Shown here: one piece after another, positions 12,455 to 23,190 of the stretch | How the letters are laid out: each line of letters begins with the position of its first letter | Numbering within the stretch: position 1 is the first letter of the stretch | Assembly (NCBI GenBank): GCA_033239005.1 | Contig: BSQZ01000059.1 | Location: forward strand, 3,994,560 to 4,058,559 | DNA length: 64,000 nucleotides | From: Lamellibrachia satsuma | Lineage: Eukaryota > Annelida > Polychaeta > Sabellida > Siboglinidae | Direction: 5' to 3' | Notes under the pieces: model-generated | What the model was told of the DNA's origin: nothing | Seen by the model: the letters and a program-made list of their open reading frames with translations, nothing else | The model's database searches: none | Made by a program: the position numbers and the translations under genes

Positions 12455-12811
12455 ATATGATGTGACATTAGTGCAATTGAGCAGGCACATTCACAGGTAT
12501 ATTTGTAGAAGCTATTGGCTGTGAAATGGTGCATTTATTTAACAGGCGGAGAGATTTATGGGAATTATGCTATGGGACACGTGGGCGCATGAATACATGA
12601 CTATTTTTGTCAAAATTGATGGGCATCGCACGTCGGGGCATTTTAAAAGAGCTGGAGGTATGTGATTTTGATAAAATTTAGTCAGTATGTCAACGAGATG
12701 ATGGCAGTTGCTGAGAAAAAATTTTCTTAATTTTTGATGGTCACGTTTTCTTATAATCAGACAACACGTTAACATGGCCACCAATGCAAATCTCAACAAT
12801 GGTCTGACTCC
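12455..12811. repeat. Duplicated 0.3-kb module, copy 2
   Basis: Direct repeat of 10950-11250. It carries about 50 extra bases after the donor-like GTATGTGATTTTG (roughly 12671-12725), and an ATACATGAC where copy 1 has ATACATTAC. That change breaks the frame that starts at the ATG of copy 1 (11011), but not the exon-like frame. It ends at GGTCTGACTCC, directly against the GC-rich array. Confidence 0.75.
12546..12657 (+). other. Exon-like segment, paralogue, weak
   Basis: Same 112-base length, acceptor-like TTTAACAG and donor-like GAG/GTATGTG as 11031-11142. Open in the same frame, with four amino-acid changes and no silent changes relative to copy 1. No evidence of transcription is available from sequence. 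Confidence 0.2.
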
Positions 12812-12996
12812 TATCGCCGTCCATCCAACCGTCTCACACGGGGTCATCGCCGCCCGTCCTGACAGTCACCCACGGTGAATATCGCCGTCCGTCCGGCCGT
12901 CTCCCACAGGGGACATCGCCGCCCGTCCGCCGTCCGGCCGTCTCCCACGGGGGACATCGCCGCCCGTCCTGGCAGTCTCCAACGGTGGATATCAGA
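12812..12996. repeat. CpG-rich 33-35-bp minisatellite (block B)
   Basis: Degenerate units with ATCGCCG(C/T)CCGTCC, an optional CCGTCCGGCC insert, and GTCTCCCACGGGG ends; counterpart of 3251-3368 but longer. It stops at GGTGGATATCAGAC, immediately before the 34-bp array. Confidence 0.88.
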
Positions 12997-12997
12997 C

Positions 12998-13245
12998 GAC
13001 TTTCCTGTCCCGCTGTCCTGTCCCGGGATCCTTCCATCACAAACGGCTGTCCTATCTCGGGATCCTTCCATCACAAACGACTGTTCTGTCTCGGGATCCT
13101 TCCATCACAGACGAATGTCCTGTCTCGGGATCCTTCCATCACAGACGACTGTCCTGTCTCGGGATCCTTCCATCACAGACGACTGTCTTGTCTCAGGATT
13201 CTTCCATCACAAACAACTGTTCTGTCCCGGAATCCTTCAGTCACA
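12998..13245. repeat. 34-bp minisatellite with GGATCC (block B)
   Basis: About seven units of ACGACTGTCCTGTCTCGGG-type sequence with GGATCC. The first unit is a compound (TGTCCCGCTGTCCTGTCCCG). The last two are divergent (CTCAGGATTCTTCC and CCCGGAATCCTTCAG). Related to 4056-4258. Confidence 0.93.
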
Positions 13246-13348
13246 TTGACAAATACATTGTGCTGCTATTAATCAGCAACTGAGCTCAGCATCAATATTG
13301 TTTTCCTCAAATATTTAACAAGATACAAAGCTAAAGACCAGGTTAGCA
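12998..13348 (+). repeat. Inverted repeat, left arm (351 bp)
   Basis: Reverse complement of 16591-16941. Read side by side the two arms have the same length with no indel, and I find only about two to three substitutions (for example GACTGTCTT against GACTCTCTT, and GACCAGG against GACCCGG). The arm contains the 34-bp GGATCC array (12998-13245) and about 100 bases of the shared single-copy sequence. It encloses, with its partner, about 3.24 kb that includes the polypurine tract. Confidence 0.93.
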
Positions 13349-13791
13349 AAAGGACAAGTTAACAACACTGTCCCCCATTTTAAGTTTTATTTCCAAGTTC
13401 CTGTGTCCTGTGTGTAGGCATTTTTAATTTTCCCAAAACTGAATAACATTTGCCAGAAAATTTGACTAATTTGTCTTGATCATCCATGTACATATGTATT
13501 TACTAATTGATGCTTAACAAACGAAGTCCACCATGTGGCTTTTAATGAAAATGTCTAATAATTTACAAATCAAATAAGGTAAGCTCACAGGCATATAATT
13601 CACTGAAATATTTCTGGAATCTTTTATGAGAGTAATTGTACAATTTATGCTTCATTTCATTCAAAACAACTGTCTCTTTAACGTGAAGTTAAATGTAAAC
13701 ATATCATGTTTAAACGGTATCTTCCGGGCTTCCAAAAGGAGGCATAGCCTCAAAATCAGCAGCATTTAAATCATGTGTCGCAATACAACGG
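13246..13791. repeat. Duplicated block B, second part (paralogue at 4259-4944)
   Basis: AT-rich shared sequence running from TTGACAAATACATTGTGCTG to ATACAACGGATA, homologous to block A part two with substitutions and small indels. Its first 103 bases are also part of the inverted arm. No gene recognised. Confidence 0.88.
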
Positions 13792-13812
13792 ATATATATA
13801 TATATATATATA
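13792..13812. repeat. Short (TA)n tract
   Basis: About ten AT steps, the reduced counterpart of the (TA)n at 4945-5008. It leads directly into the polypurine tract. Confidence 0.9.
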
Positions 13813-16021
13813 GAAATAGAGAGAGAGAAAAAGAGAGAGAAAGAGATACTAAAGAGAATAAAAAAGCAGAGAAAGTCAGAGAGAGATAAACAAAAGAGAA
13901 AGAGAAGAAAAGTCAAGACAAGTTGAAGAGGAAAGAAAAGAAAAAGTGAACAAAAAGAGAAAGATGAAAATAAAGTGAGAGAGAAAGGACGAGAAAGAGA
14001 AGAAAAAGAGAAGACAAGGAGAAATTAAGAGAGAAAAAGAGAGAACGTGTAAGAGAAAGAGAAGATAAAGAGAAGAGAAGGAGAAATTGAGAGAGAAAGT
14101 GTGAGAGAAAGAGACAGAAAAAAGAGAAGAGAAAGAGGGGATAATGAGAAATTGAGAGAGAAAAATAGAGAAAGTGTGAGAGAAAGAGAGATAAAAAAAG
14201 AAAAAAAAGAGAAGAGAAAGAGGAGAGAAGGAGTAAGGGAGCGAGAAGGTGAGAGAGAAAGAGATAGAAAGAGAAAAACAATACAAGAGAGAAAAAAGTG
14301 AGGGAGAACGAGTGAGAGAAAGAGAGAAAGAGAGAGAGAGAGAGAAAGAGAGAGAAAGAGAAAAGAAAGAAAAAAAGAAGAGAAAGTGAGAGAGAAAGAG
14401 AGAGAGAAACAGAAGGGAAAGAGATTAAAAATGAAAAATAATTAGAAGAGAAAGAAAATTAAAATAGAAGAGAAAGAGAAATTGAGAGAGAAAGTGAGAG
14501 AGAGAAAGAGAAGAGAAAGATAAGACAAAGAAAAGAAAAGGAGAAATTGAGAGACAACAAGAAAAAAGTGAGAGGGAAAGAGAAAGAGAGATAGAATGTT
14601 AGAGAGAAAGTGAGATAGAAGAGCAGAGAAAGAAAAAGACACAGAAAAAACAAAGAGAAGGAGAAATTGAGAGATAAATTGAGTCAGATAGAAAGAGATA
14701 GAGGGAAAGTGAGGAAGAAAGATAGAGAAAGACATAGAAAAAGATAGAGAGAGAGAATTAGGAAGAAAGAGAAAAGTGAAATAAAAGAGAAAGAGAAATA
14801 GATGGAAATAGAGAAGATAAGGAGAAATTGAGAGAGAGAGAAGGATAAGAGAAAGAGACGGGAAAGAGAAGACAAGGAGAAATTGAGAGAAAAAGTAAAA
14901 CAAGGAGAGAGAAAGAGAGAGAAAGAGAAAGTGATCAAGAAAGCTAGACAGAAGAGTAGAGAAAGAGAAAGACAAAGAGAAGACAAGGAGAAGAGAAGGA
15001 GAAATTGAGAGATAAATTGAGAGTGAAAGAGAGAGAATTAGAAAGAAATGTAAAAGAGAAATCAAAGAAAAAGAGAAGTAAATGGAAAAAGAGAAGAGAA
15101 GGAGAAATTGAGAGAGAAAGTGAGAGAGAAACAGAGATAACAGAAAGTGAGAGAGAAGGTAAGAAAGAAAGTGAAATAGAATAGAAGAGAAAAACAAAGA
15201 CAAAGAGAAGAGAAGACAGAGAGTAGAGGAGAAATTGAGAGACAAATTGAGAGAGACAGAGTGACAGAGAAAGATAAAGAAAGAAAGAGAAGACAAAAAG
15301 AAGAGAAAAAGTAGAGAGAGAGAAAGAGATTGAAAAAAAGTGAGGGAAAGTGAGAAAGAGAAAGATAGAGAAAAATGAGAAAGAGGGAGAGATAGCATTA
15401 AGGAAAAAGATAAAAATATAAAAAGAGAAAGAGAAGTAGATGGAAAGAGAGAAGAGAAGGAGAAATTGAGAAAGAAAGAGACAGAAAGAGAAGACAAAGA
15501 GAAGAAAAGAAGTTGAGAGAAAGAAAAAAGTGAGACAGAAAGAGAGAGAGAAAGGGAAAGAGAAAGAGAGAGAGAAAGAGAGAGAGAAATAGAGACAGAG
15601 AGAAACATAGAGAAAAAGAAATAGAAGGTAAAAGGATTAAAGAAGAAAGAGAATTATATGTAAAAATATAATAGAATGAAAAATAAAGAGTGAAAGTGAA
15701 AAAAATGAGAGACAAGATCAGAGAGAAAGTGAGAGAGTGAGAAAGTGAGAGAGAAGGGAAGAGAGAAAGTGAGATAGAAGAGAAGAGAAAGAAAAAGAAA
15801 AATAGAAGACAAAGTGAAGAGCAGGAGCAATTGAGAGAGAAATTGAGAGAGAAAGAGTGAAAGAGGAAAAGAGAGAATGTTAAGTGAAAGAGAAGAGAAA
15901 CAGAATAGAAAGAAAAGAGGGAGAGAAAAGAGAATAGAAGAGAAAGAGCAATATAAAGAGAAGAGAAACAAAAGAACAAAAAGAAAGACTAAGAGTAGAG
16001 AAAGAGAAAGTTACAGAGAAA

Positions 16022-16066
<45 letters not shown>

Positions 16067-16580
16067 AAGAAAACAAAAAGAGAAGAGAAGGACAAATTGA
16101 AACATTAAACGAGAGAGAGAAAGAATAAGAGAGATAAAGAAAAGAGAAAGAGAAGAGAAAGATAAGACACGGAATAGAGAAAGAGAAATTGAGAGATAAA
16201 AAAAGAAAAAGACAGAGGGAAACAGAAAGTGAGATAGAATGTATAAGAGAAAATGAGATAGAAGAGCAAAGAAAGAGAAAGACAAAGAAAAAACAAAGAG
16301 AAGGAGAAATTGAGTGACAGAGAAAGAGAGAGAAAGACATAGAAAAATGATAGAGAGAGAGAGAATTAGAAAGAAAGAGAAAAGAGAAAGAAAAGAGAAA
16401 GAGAAATAGACGGAAAGAAAGAAGACAAGGAGAAATTGAGAGAGAAAGAGAATTGAAAGAAAAGAGAAAGAGAAGACAAAGAGAAGAGAAGGAGAAATTA
16501 AGAAGAGAGAAAGAGAGACAAAGTGAGAGATAAAGTGAAGTGAAAGAGAATTAGAATAGGAAGAAAAAAGCGAGAGTAAA
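13813..16580. repeat. 2.8-kb polypurine-polypyrimidine tract
   Basis: The plus strand is overwhelmingly A and G, mostly GA, AAG and GAAA words, with isolated C and T. A phrase like GGAGAAATTGAGAGAGAAAG recurs irregularly at roughly 50-250-base spacing. So this is a decayed repeat family rather than a pure dinucleotide tract. Frames on the minus strand reach 388 codons but encode only Ser, Leu, Phe and Ile in low-complexity runs, as any pyrimidine-rich strand would. Such tracts can form triplex (H-) DNA and can impede polymerases; that is known for the class and inferred here. Confidence 0.95.
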
Positions 16581-16590
16581 ACACTGTACT

Positions 16591-16941
16591 TGCTAACCGG
16601 GTCTTTAGCTTTGTATCTTGTTAAATATTTGAGGAAAACAATATTGATGCTGAGCTCAGTTGCTGATTAATAGCAGCACAATGTATTTGTCAATGTGACT
16701 GAAGGATTCCGGGACAGAACAGTTGTTTGTGATGGAAGAATCCTGAGACAAGAGAGTCGTCTGTGATGGAAGGATCCCGAGACAGGACAGTCGTCTGTGA
16801 TGGAAGGATCCCGAGACAGGACATTCGTCTGTGATGGAAGGATCCCGAGACAGAACAGTCGTTTGTGATGGAAGGATCCCGAGATAGGACAGCCGTTTGT
16901 GATGGAAGGATCCCGGGACAGGACAGCGGGACAGGAAAGTC
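16591..16941 (-). repeat. Inverted repeat, right arm (351 bp)
   Basis: Reverse complement of 12998-13348, nearly identical. It contains the same 34-bp array in reverse, with the same compound end unit and the same divergent units. Its outer end at 16941 is also the exact start of the 25-bp satellite. Its inner end follows a short CGAGAGTAAAACACTGTACT transition out of the polypurine tract. Confidence 0.93.
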
Positions 16942-17599
16942 ACGGAATGCACACAGTGCATGGTCTTGGAGTACAACACTGTGCATGGTCTTGGAATGCA
17001 ACACTGTGCATTTACTTGGAGTTCAACTCAGTGCATGGTCATGGAATGTCACGCTGTGCATTGTCATGGAGTACAACACTGTGCATGGTCATGGAGTGCA
17101 ACATTGTGCATGGTCTTGGAGTACAACACTGTGCATGGTCATGGAGTACAAAACTGTGCATGGTCATGGAGTGCAACACTCTCCATGGTCATGGAGTACA
17201 ACATTGTTCATGGTCATGGTGTGCATCACTGTGCATGGTCTTGGAGTTCAACACTGTGCATGGTCATGGAGTACAACACTGTGCATGGGCATGGAGTGCA
17301 ACACTGTGCATGGTCTTGGAGTACAACTCTCTGCATGGTCATGGAGTACAACACTGTGCATGATCTTGGAGAACAACACTTTGCAAGGTCAAGGAGTACA
17401 ACACTGTGCATGGTCATGGAGTGCAACACTGTGCATGGTCATGGAGTACAAAACTGTGCATGAACTTGGAGTACAACACTGTGCATGGTCATGGAGAACA
17501 GCACTGTGCATGGTTGTGGAGAACAACATTGTGTATGGTCTTGGAGTACAACACGGTGCATGGATATGGAGTACAACATTGTGCATGGTCATGGAATAC

Positions 17600-18500
17600 A
17601 ACACTGTATATGGTCATTGAGTGCAACACTGAGCATGATCATGGGGTGCAACACTATGCATGGTCTTGGAATACAACACTGTGCATGGTCTTGGAGTACA
17701 ACATTGTGCAATGTCATGGAGTGCAACACTGTGAATGCTCTTGGAGTAAAACACTGTGCAAGGTCTTGGAATACAACACTGTACATGGTCATGGAGTACA
17801 ACACTGTGCATGGTCATTTAGTGTAACACTGTGCATGCTCTTGGAATACAAAACTGTGCATGGTCTTGGAGTACAACACTGTGCATGGTTAATGGGTGAA
17901 ACACTGTGCATGGTCATGGAGTACAACTGTGCATGGTCATGGAGTACAACACTTTGCATAGTCATGGAGTTCATCACTGTGCATGGTCATGGAATGCCAC
18001 AATGTGTATGGTCGTGGAGTACAACACTCTGCTTGTTGATGCAGTGCAACATTGTGCAAGGTTTTGGAGTACAACACTGTGCATGGTCATGGAGTACAAA
18101 ACTGTCCATGTTCATGGAGAGCAACACTCTGCAAGGGCATGGAGTACAACACTCTTCATGGTCATTGAGTGCATGATTGTGCATGGCCTTGGAGTGCAAC
18201 ACTGTGCATGTTGATGGAGCGCAACACTGTTCAAGGTCTTGGGATACAACACTGTGCAAGGTCATGGAGTACAACACTGTGCATGGTCATGGAGTGCCAT
18301 ACTGTGCATTTTCATGGAGTCAAAATTGTGCATGGTCTTGGCGTACAAAACTGTCCATGGTCATGGAGTGCAACACTCTGCAAGGTCATGGAGTACAACA
18401 CTCTTCATGGTCATGGAGTGCATCACTGTGCATGGTCTTGGAGTACAACATTCTGCATGTTCATGGAATAAAAAGCTGTGCATGGTCTTGGAGAGGAAAA
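17600..18500 (+). repeat. Higher-order satellite segment, related to 23310-24200
   Basis: Markers GAGCATGATCATGGGGTGC (17631), GTCATTTAGTGTAAC (about 17813) and TTGATGGAGCGCAAC (18211) recur at 23329, about 23511 and 23886, an offset of 5.68-5.70 kb. The first marker, with one change, is also at 20877, so this cassette exists at least three times in the left flank. Confidence 0.85.
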
Positions 18501-19200
18501 CTGTGCATTGTCTTGGAGTACAACACTGTGCATGGTCGTGCAGTGCAACACTGTGCGTGGTCATGGAGTACCACACTGTGCATTTTACTGGAGTAAAACA
18601 CTGTGCATGGTCTTGGCGCACAACACTGTGCATGGTCATGGAGTACAACACTGTGCATGGACTTGGATTACAACATTGTGCATGGTCGTGGAGAACAATG
18701 CTGTGCATGATCATAGAGTACAACACTGAGCATGGTTATGGAGAACATAACTGTGTATGGTCTTGGAATACAACACTGTGCATGGTTATGGAGCACAACA
18801 CTGTGCATGGTCATGGAATACAACACAGTGCATGGTAATTAAGTGCAACACTGTGCATGGTCTTGGAGTGCAACATTACGCATGGTCTTGGAGTACAACA
18901 CCGTGCATGGTCTTGGAGTGCAACACTGTGCATGGTCTTGTAATTCAACACTGTGCATGGTCTTGGAGTACAACTCTGTGCATGGTCTTGGAGTGCAACA
19001 ATGTGCACGTTCTTGTAGTTCAACAATGTGCATGGTCATGGAGTGCAACACTGCGCATGGTCTTGGAATACAACACTGTGCATGGTCTTGGAGTAGAGCA
19101 CTGTGCTTCGTCATGGAATGCCACACTGTGCATGGTCTTGGTGTACATCACTGTGCATGGTCATGGATTACAACACTGTGCATGGTCGTGGAGAACAACA

Positions 19201-20870
19201 CTGTGTATGGTCTTCGAGTACAAAACTGTGCATGGTTATGGAGTACGACACTGTGCATGGGCATGGAATACAACAAAGCGCATAGTAATTGAGAGCAACA
19301 CTGTGCGTGGTCTTGGAGTACAATACTGTGCATGGTCTTGGAGTGCAACACTGTGCATGGTCTTGTAGTTCAACACTGTGCATGGTCATGGAATGCCACA
19401 CTGTGCATGGTCTTGGAGTACAACACTGTGCATGGTTATGGAATGCACACACTGCATGGTCTTAGAGTACAACACTGTGCATGGTCTTGGAGTTCAACAC
19501 TGTGCATGGTATTGGAGTACAACACTGTGCATGGTCTTGGAGTGCAACATTTTGCATGGTCATGGAGTACAACACTGTGCATGGTCTTGGATTACAACAC
19601 TGTGCATTGCCGTGGAGAACAACACTGTGCATGGTTATGGAGTACAACACTGTTTATCTTGGAGTACAACACTGTGCATGGTTATGTAGTACAACACTGT
19701 GCATGGTATGATCTTCGAGTACAAAACTGTGCATGGTTATGGAGTACGACACTGTGCATCGGCATGGAATACAACACAGCGCATAGTAATTGAGAGCAAC
19801 ACTGTGCATGGCCTTGGAGTACAACACTGTGCATGGTCTTGGAGTGCAACACAGTGCATGGTCTTGTAGTTCAACACTGTGCATGGTCATGGAATGCCAC
19901 ACTGTGTATGGTCTTGGAGTACAACACAGTGCATGGTAATTGAGTGCTACACTGTGCATAGTCTTGGAGTGCAACAATGTGCATGGTCTTGGAGTACAAA
20001 AATGTGCATGGTCTTGGAGTGCAACACTGTGCATGGTCTTGTAGTTCAACACTGTGCATGGTCTTGGAGTACAACACTGTGCATGGTCTTGGGGTGCAAC
20101 ACTGTGCATGGTCTTGTAGTTCAACACTGTGCATGGTCATGGAATGTCCCGCTGTGCATTGTCATGAAGTACAACACTATGCATGGTCATGGAGTGCCAA
20201 AGAGTGCATGGTCATGGAGAACAACACTGTGCATGGTCTTGGTGTACAACATGTGCATGGTCTTGGAGTACAACACTGTGCATGGTCATGGGTTACAACA
20301 CTGTGCATGGTCATGGGTTACAACACTGTGCATGGTCATGGAGTACCACACTGTGCATTTTCATGGAGTACAACACTGTGCATGGTCTTGGCATACAACA
20401 CTGTGCATGGTCATGGAGTACAACACTGTGCATGGTCTTGGATTACAACACTGTGCATGGTCGTGGAGAACAACACTGTGCAAGGTCATAGAGTACAACA
20501 CTGTGCATGGTTATGGAGTACAACAATGTTCATGGTCATTGGGTGCAACACTCTGCATGGTGTAGGAGTACAACACTGTGCATGTTCACGGAATGCCACA
20601 CTGTGCATAATCATGGAGTACAATACTGTGCATTGTCATGGAGTGCAAAACTGTGCATGGTCTTGGAGTACAACACTGTGCATGGTCATGGAGTACAACA
20701 CCGTGCATGGTCATGGAATGCAAACAGTGCATAGTTATGAAGTACAACATTGTGCATGGTCTTGGAGTACAACACTGTGCATGGTGTAGGAGTACAACAC
20801 TGTGCATGTTCACGGAATGCCACACTGTGCATAATCATGGAGTACAATACTGTGCATTGTCATGGAGTGC
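19201..20870 (+). repeat. Higher-order satellite segment, copy 1
   Basis: Marker variants TCTTCGAGTACAAAAC, CATAGTAATTGAGAGC, GAATGCACACACTGC, GTATGATCTTCGAG and CACGGAATGCC occur in the same order as in 21475-23190. Offsets are 2274 bases at the first marker and 2324-2328 at the later ones. A 224-base internal duplication (20587 and 20811) is present only in this copy. Confidence 0.88.
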
Positions 20871-21474
20871 AAGACTGAGCATGATCATGCGGTGCAACAC
20901 TATGCATGGTCTTGGAATACAACACTGTGCATGGTCTTGGAGTATAACATTGTGCAATGTCATGGAGTGCAACACTGTGCATGCTCTTGGAGTAAAACAC
21001 TGTGCAAGGTCTTGGAATACAACACTGTACATGGTCATGGAGTACAACACTGTGCGTGGTCATTTAGTGTAACACTGTGCATGCTCTTGGAATACAAAAC
21101 TGTGCATGGTCATGGAGAACAACACTGTGCATGGTCTTGATGTACAACACTGTGCATAGTCTTGGAGTATAACACTGTGCATGGTCATGGGTTACAAAAC
21201 TTTGCATGGTCTTGGTGTACAACAATTTGCATGGTTATGGAGAACAACACCGTGCATGGTCATGTAGTACAACACTCTGCAAGGTCTTGGAGAACAACAC
21301 TTTGTATGGTTATGAAGAACAACACTGTGAATGGTCTTGGAGTACAACAATGTGCATGGTTATGGAGTACAACACTGTGCATGGTCATGGAATACAACAC
21401 TGTGCATGGTCATTGGGTGCAACACTCTGCATGGTTTTGGAGTACAACACTGTGCATGGTCGTGGAGAACAACA

Positions 21475-23190
21475 CTGTGTATGGTCTTCGAGTACAAAAC
21501 TGTGCATGGTTATGGAGTACAACACTGTGTATGATATTCGAGTACGACACTGTGCATGGTTATGGAGTACGACACTGTGCATGGGCATGGAAAACAACAA
21601 AGCGCATAGTAATTGAGAGCAACACTGTGCATGGTCTTGGAGTACAACACTGTGCATGGTCTTGGAGTGCAACACTGTGCATGGTCTTGTAGTTCAACAC
21701 TGTGCATGTTCATGGAATGCCACACTGTGCATGGTCTTGGAGTACAACACTGTGCATGGTTATGGAATGCACACACTGCATGGTCTTGGAGTACAACACT
21801 GTGCATGGTCTTGGAGTTCAACACTGTGCATGGTATTGGAGTACAACACTGTGCATGGTCTTGGAGTGCAACATTGTGCATGGTCATGGAGTACAACACT
21901 GTGCATGGTCTTGGATTACAACACTGTGCATTGCCGTGGAGAACAACACTGTGCATGGTTATGGAGTACAACACTGTGTATGGTCTTGGAGTACAACACT
22001 GTGCATGGTTATGTAGTACAACACTGTGCATGGTATGATCTTCGAGTACAAAACTGTGCATGGTTATGGAGTACGACACTGTGCATCGGCATGGAATACA
22101 ACACAGCGCATAGTAATTGAGAGCAACACTGTGCATGGCCTTGGAGTACAACACTGTGCATGGTCTTGGAGTGCAACACTGTGCATGGTCTTGTAGTTCA
22201 ACACTGTGCATGGTCATGGAATGCCACACTGTGCATGGTCTTGGAGTACAACACAGTGCATGGTAATTGAGTGCAACACTGTGCATAGTCTTGGAGTGCA
22301 ACAATGTGCATGGTCTTGGAGTACAAAAATGTGCATGGTCTTGGATTGCAACACTGTGCATGGTCTTGTAGTTCAACACTGTGCATGGTCTTGGAGTACA
22401 ACACTGTGCATGGTCTTGGAGTGCAACACTGTGCATGGTCTTGTAGTTCAACACTGTGCATGGTCATGGAAAGCCCCGCTGTGCATTGTCATGAAGTACA
22501 ACACTGTGCATGATCATTGAGTACAACACTGCGTATGGTCATGGAGTACAATGCTGTGCATGGGCATGGAATGCAACACTGTGCATGGTCTTGGAGTACA
22601 ACTCCCTGCATGGTCATGGAATTCAACACTGTGCATGATCTTGGAGAAAAACACTTTGCAAGGTCAAGGAGTGCAACACTGTGCATGTTCATTGAGTGCA
22701 AATCTGTGATTTGTCATGGAGTACAACACTATGCATGGTCATGGAGTGCCAAAGAGTGCATGGTCATGGAGAACAACACTGTGCATGGTCTTGGTGTACA
22801 ACATGTGCATGGTCTTGGAGTACAACACTGTGCATGGTCATGGGTTAAAACATTGTGCATGGTCATGGGTAACAACACTGTGCATGGTCATGTAGTACCA
22901 CACTGTGCATTTTCATGGAGTACAACACTGTGCATGGTCTTGGCATACAACACTGAGCATGGTCATGGAGTGCAACACTGTGCATGGTCTTGGATTACAA
23001 CACTGTGCATGGTCGTGGAGAACAACACTGTGCAAGGTCATAGAGTACAACACTGTGCATGGTTATGGAGTACAACAATGTTCATGGTCATTGGGTGCAA
23101 AACTCTGCATGGAGTAGGAGTACAATACTGTGCATGTTCACGGAATGCCACACTGTGCATAATCATGGAGTACAATACTGTGCATTGTCA
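21475..23190 (+). repeat. Higher-order satellite segment, copy 2
   Basis: Direct copy of 19201-20870 as judged by marker order and constant offset. It has two extra monomers near 21530-21580 relative to copy 1, and lacks copy 1's three-base deletion near 19651. Confidence 0.88.

Noticed and set aside
14442..15608. 388-codon minus-strand frame rich in Ser, Leu and Phe, resembling hydrophobic membrane segments
   Set aside because: It is the translation of the pyrimidine strand of a polypurine tract. Composition alone explains length and hydrophobicity.
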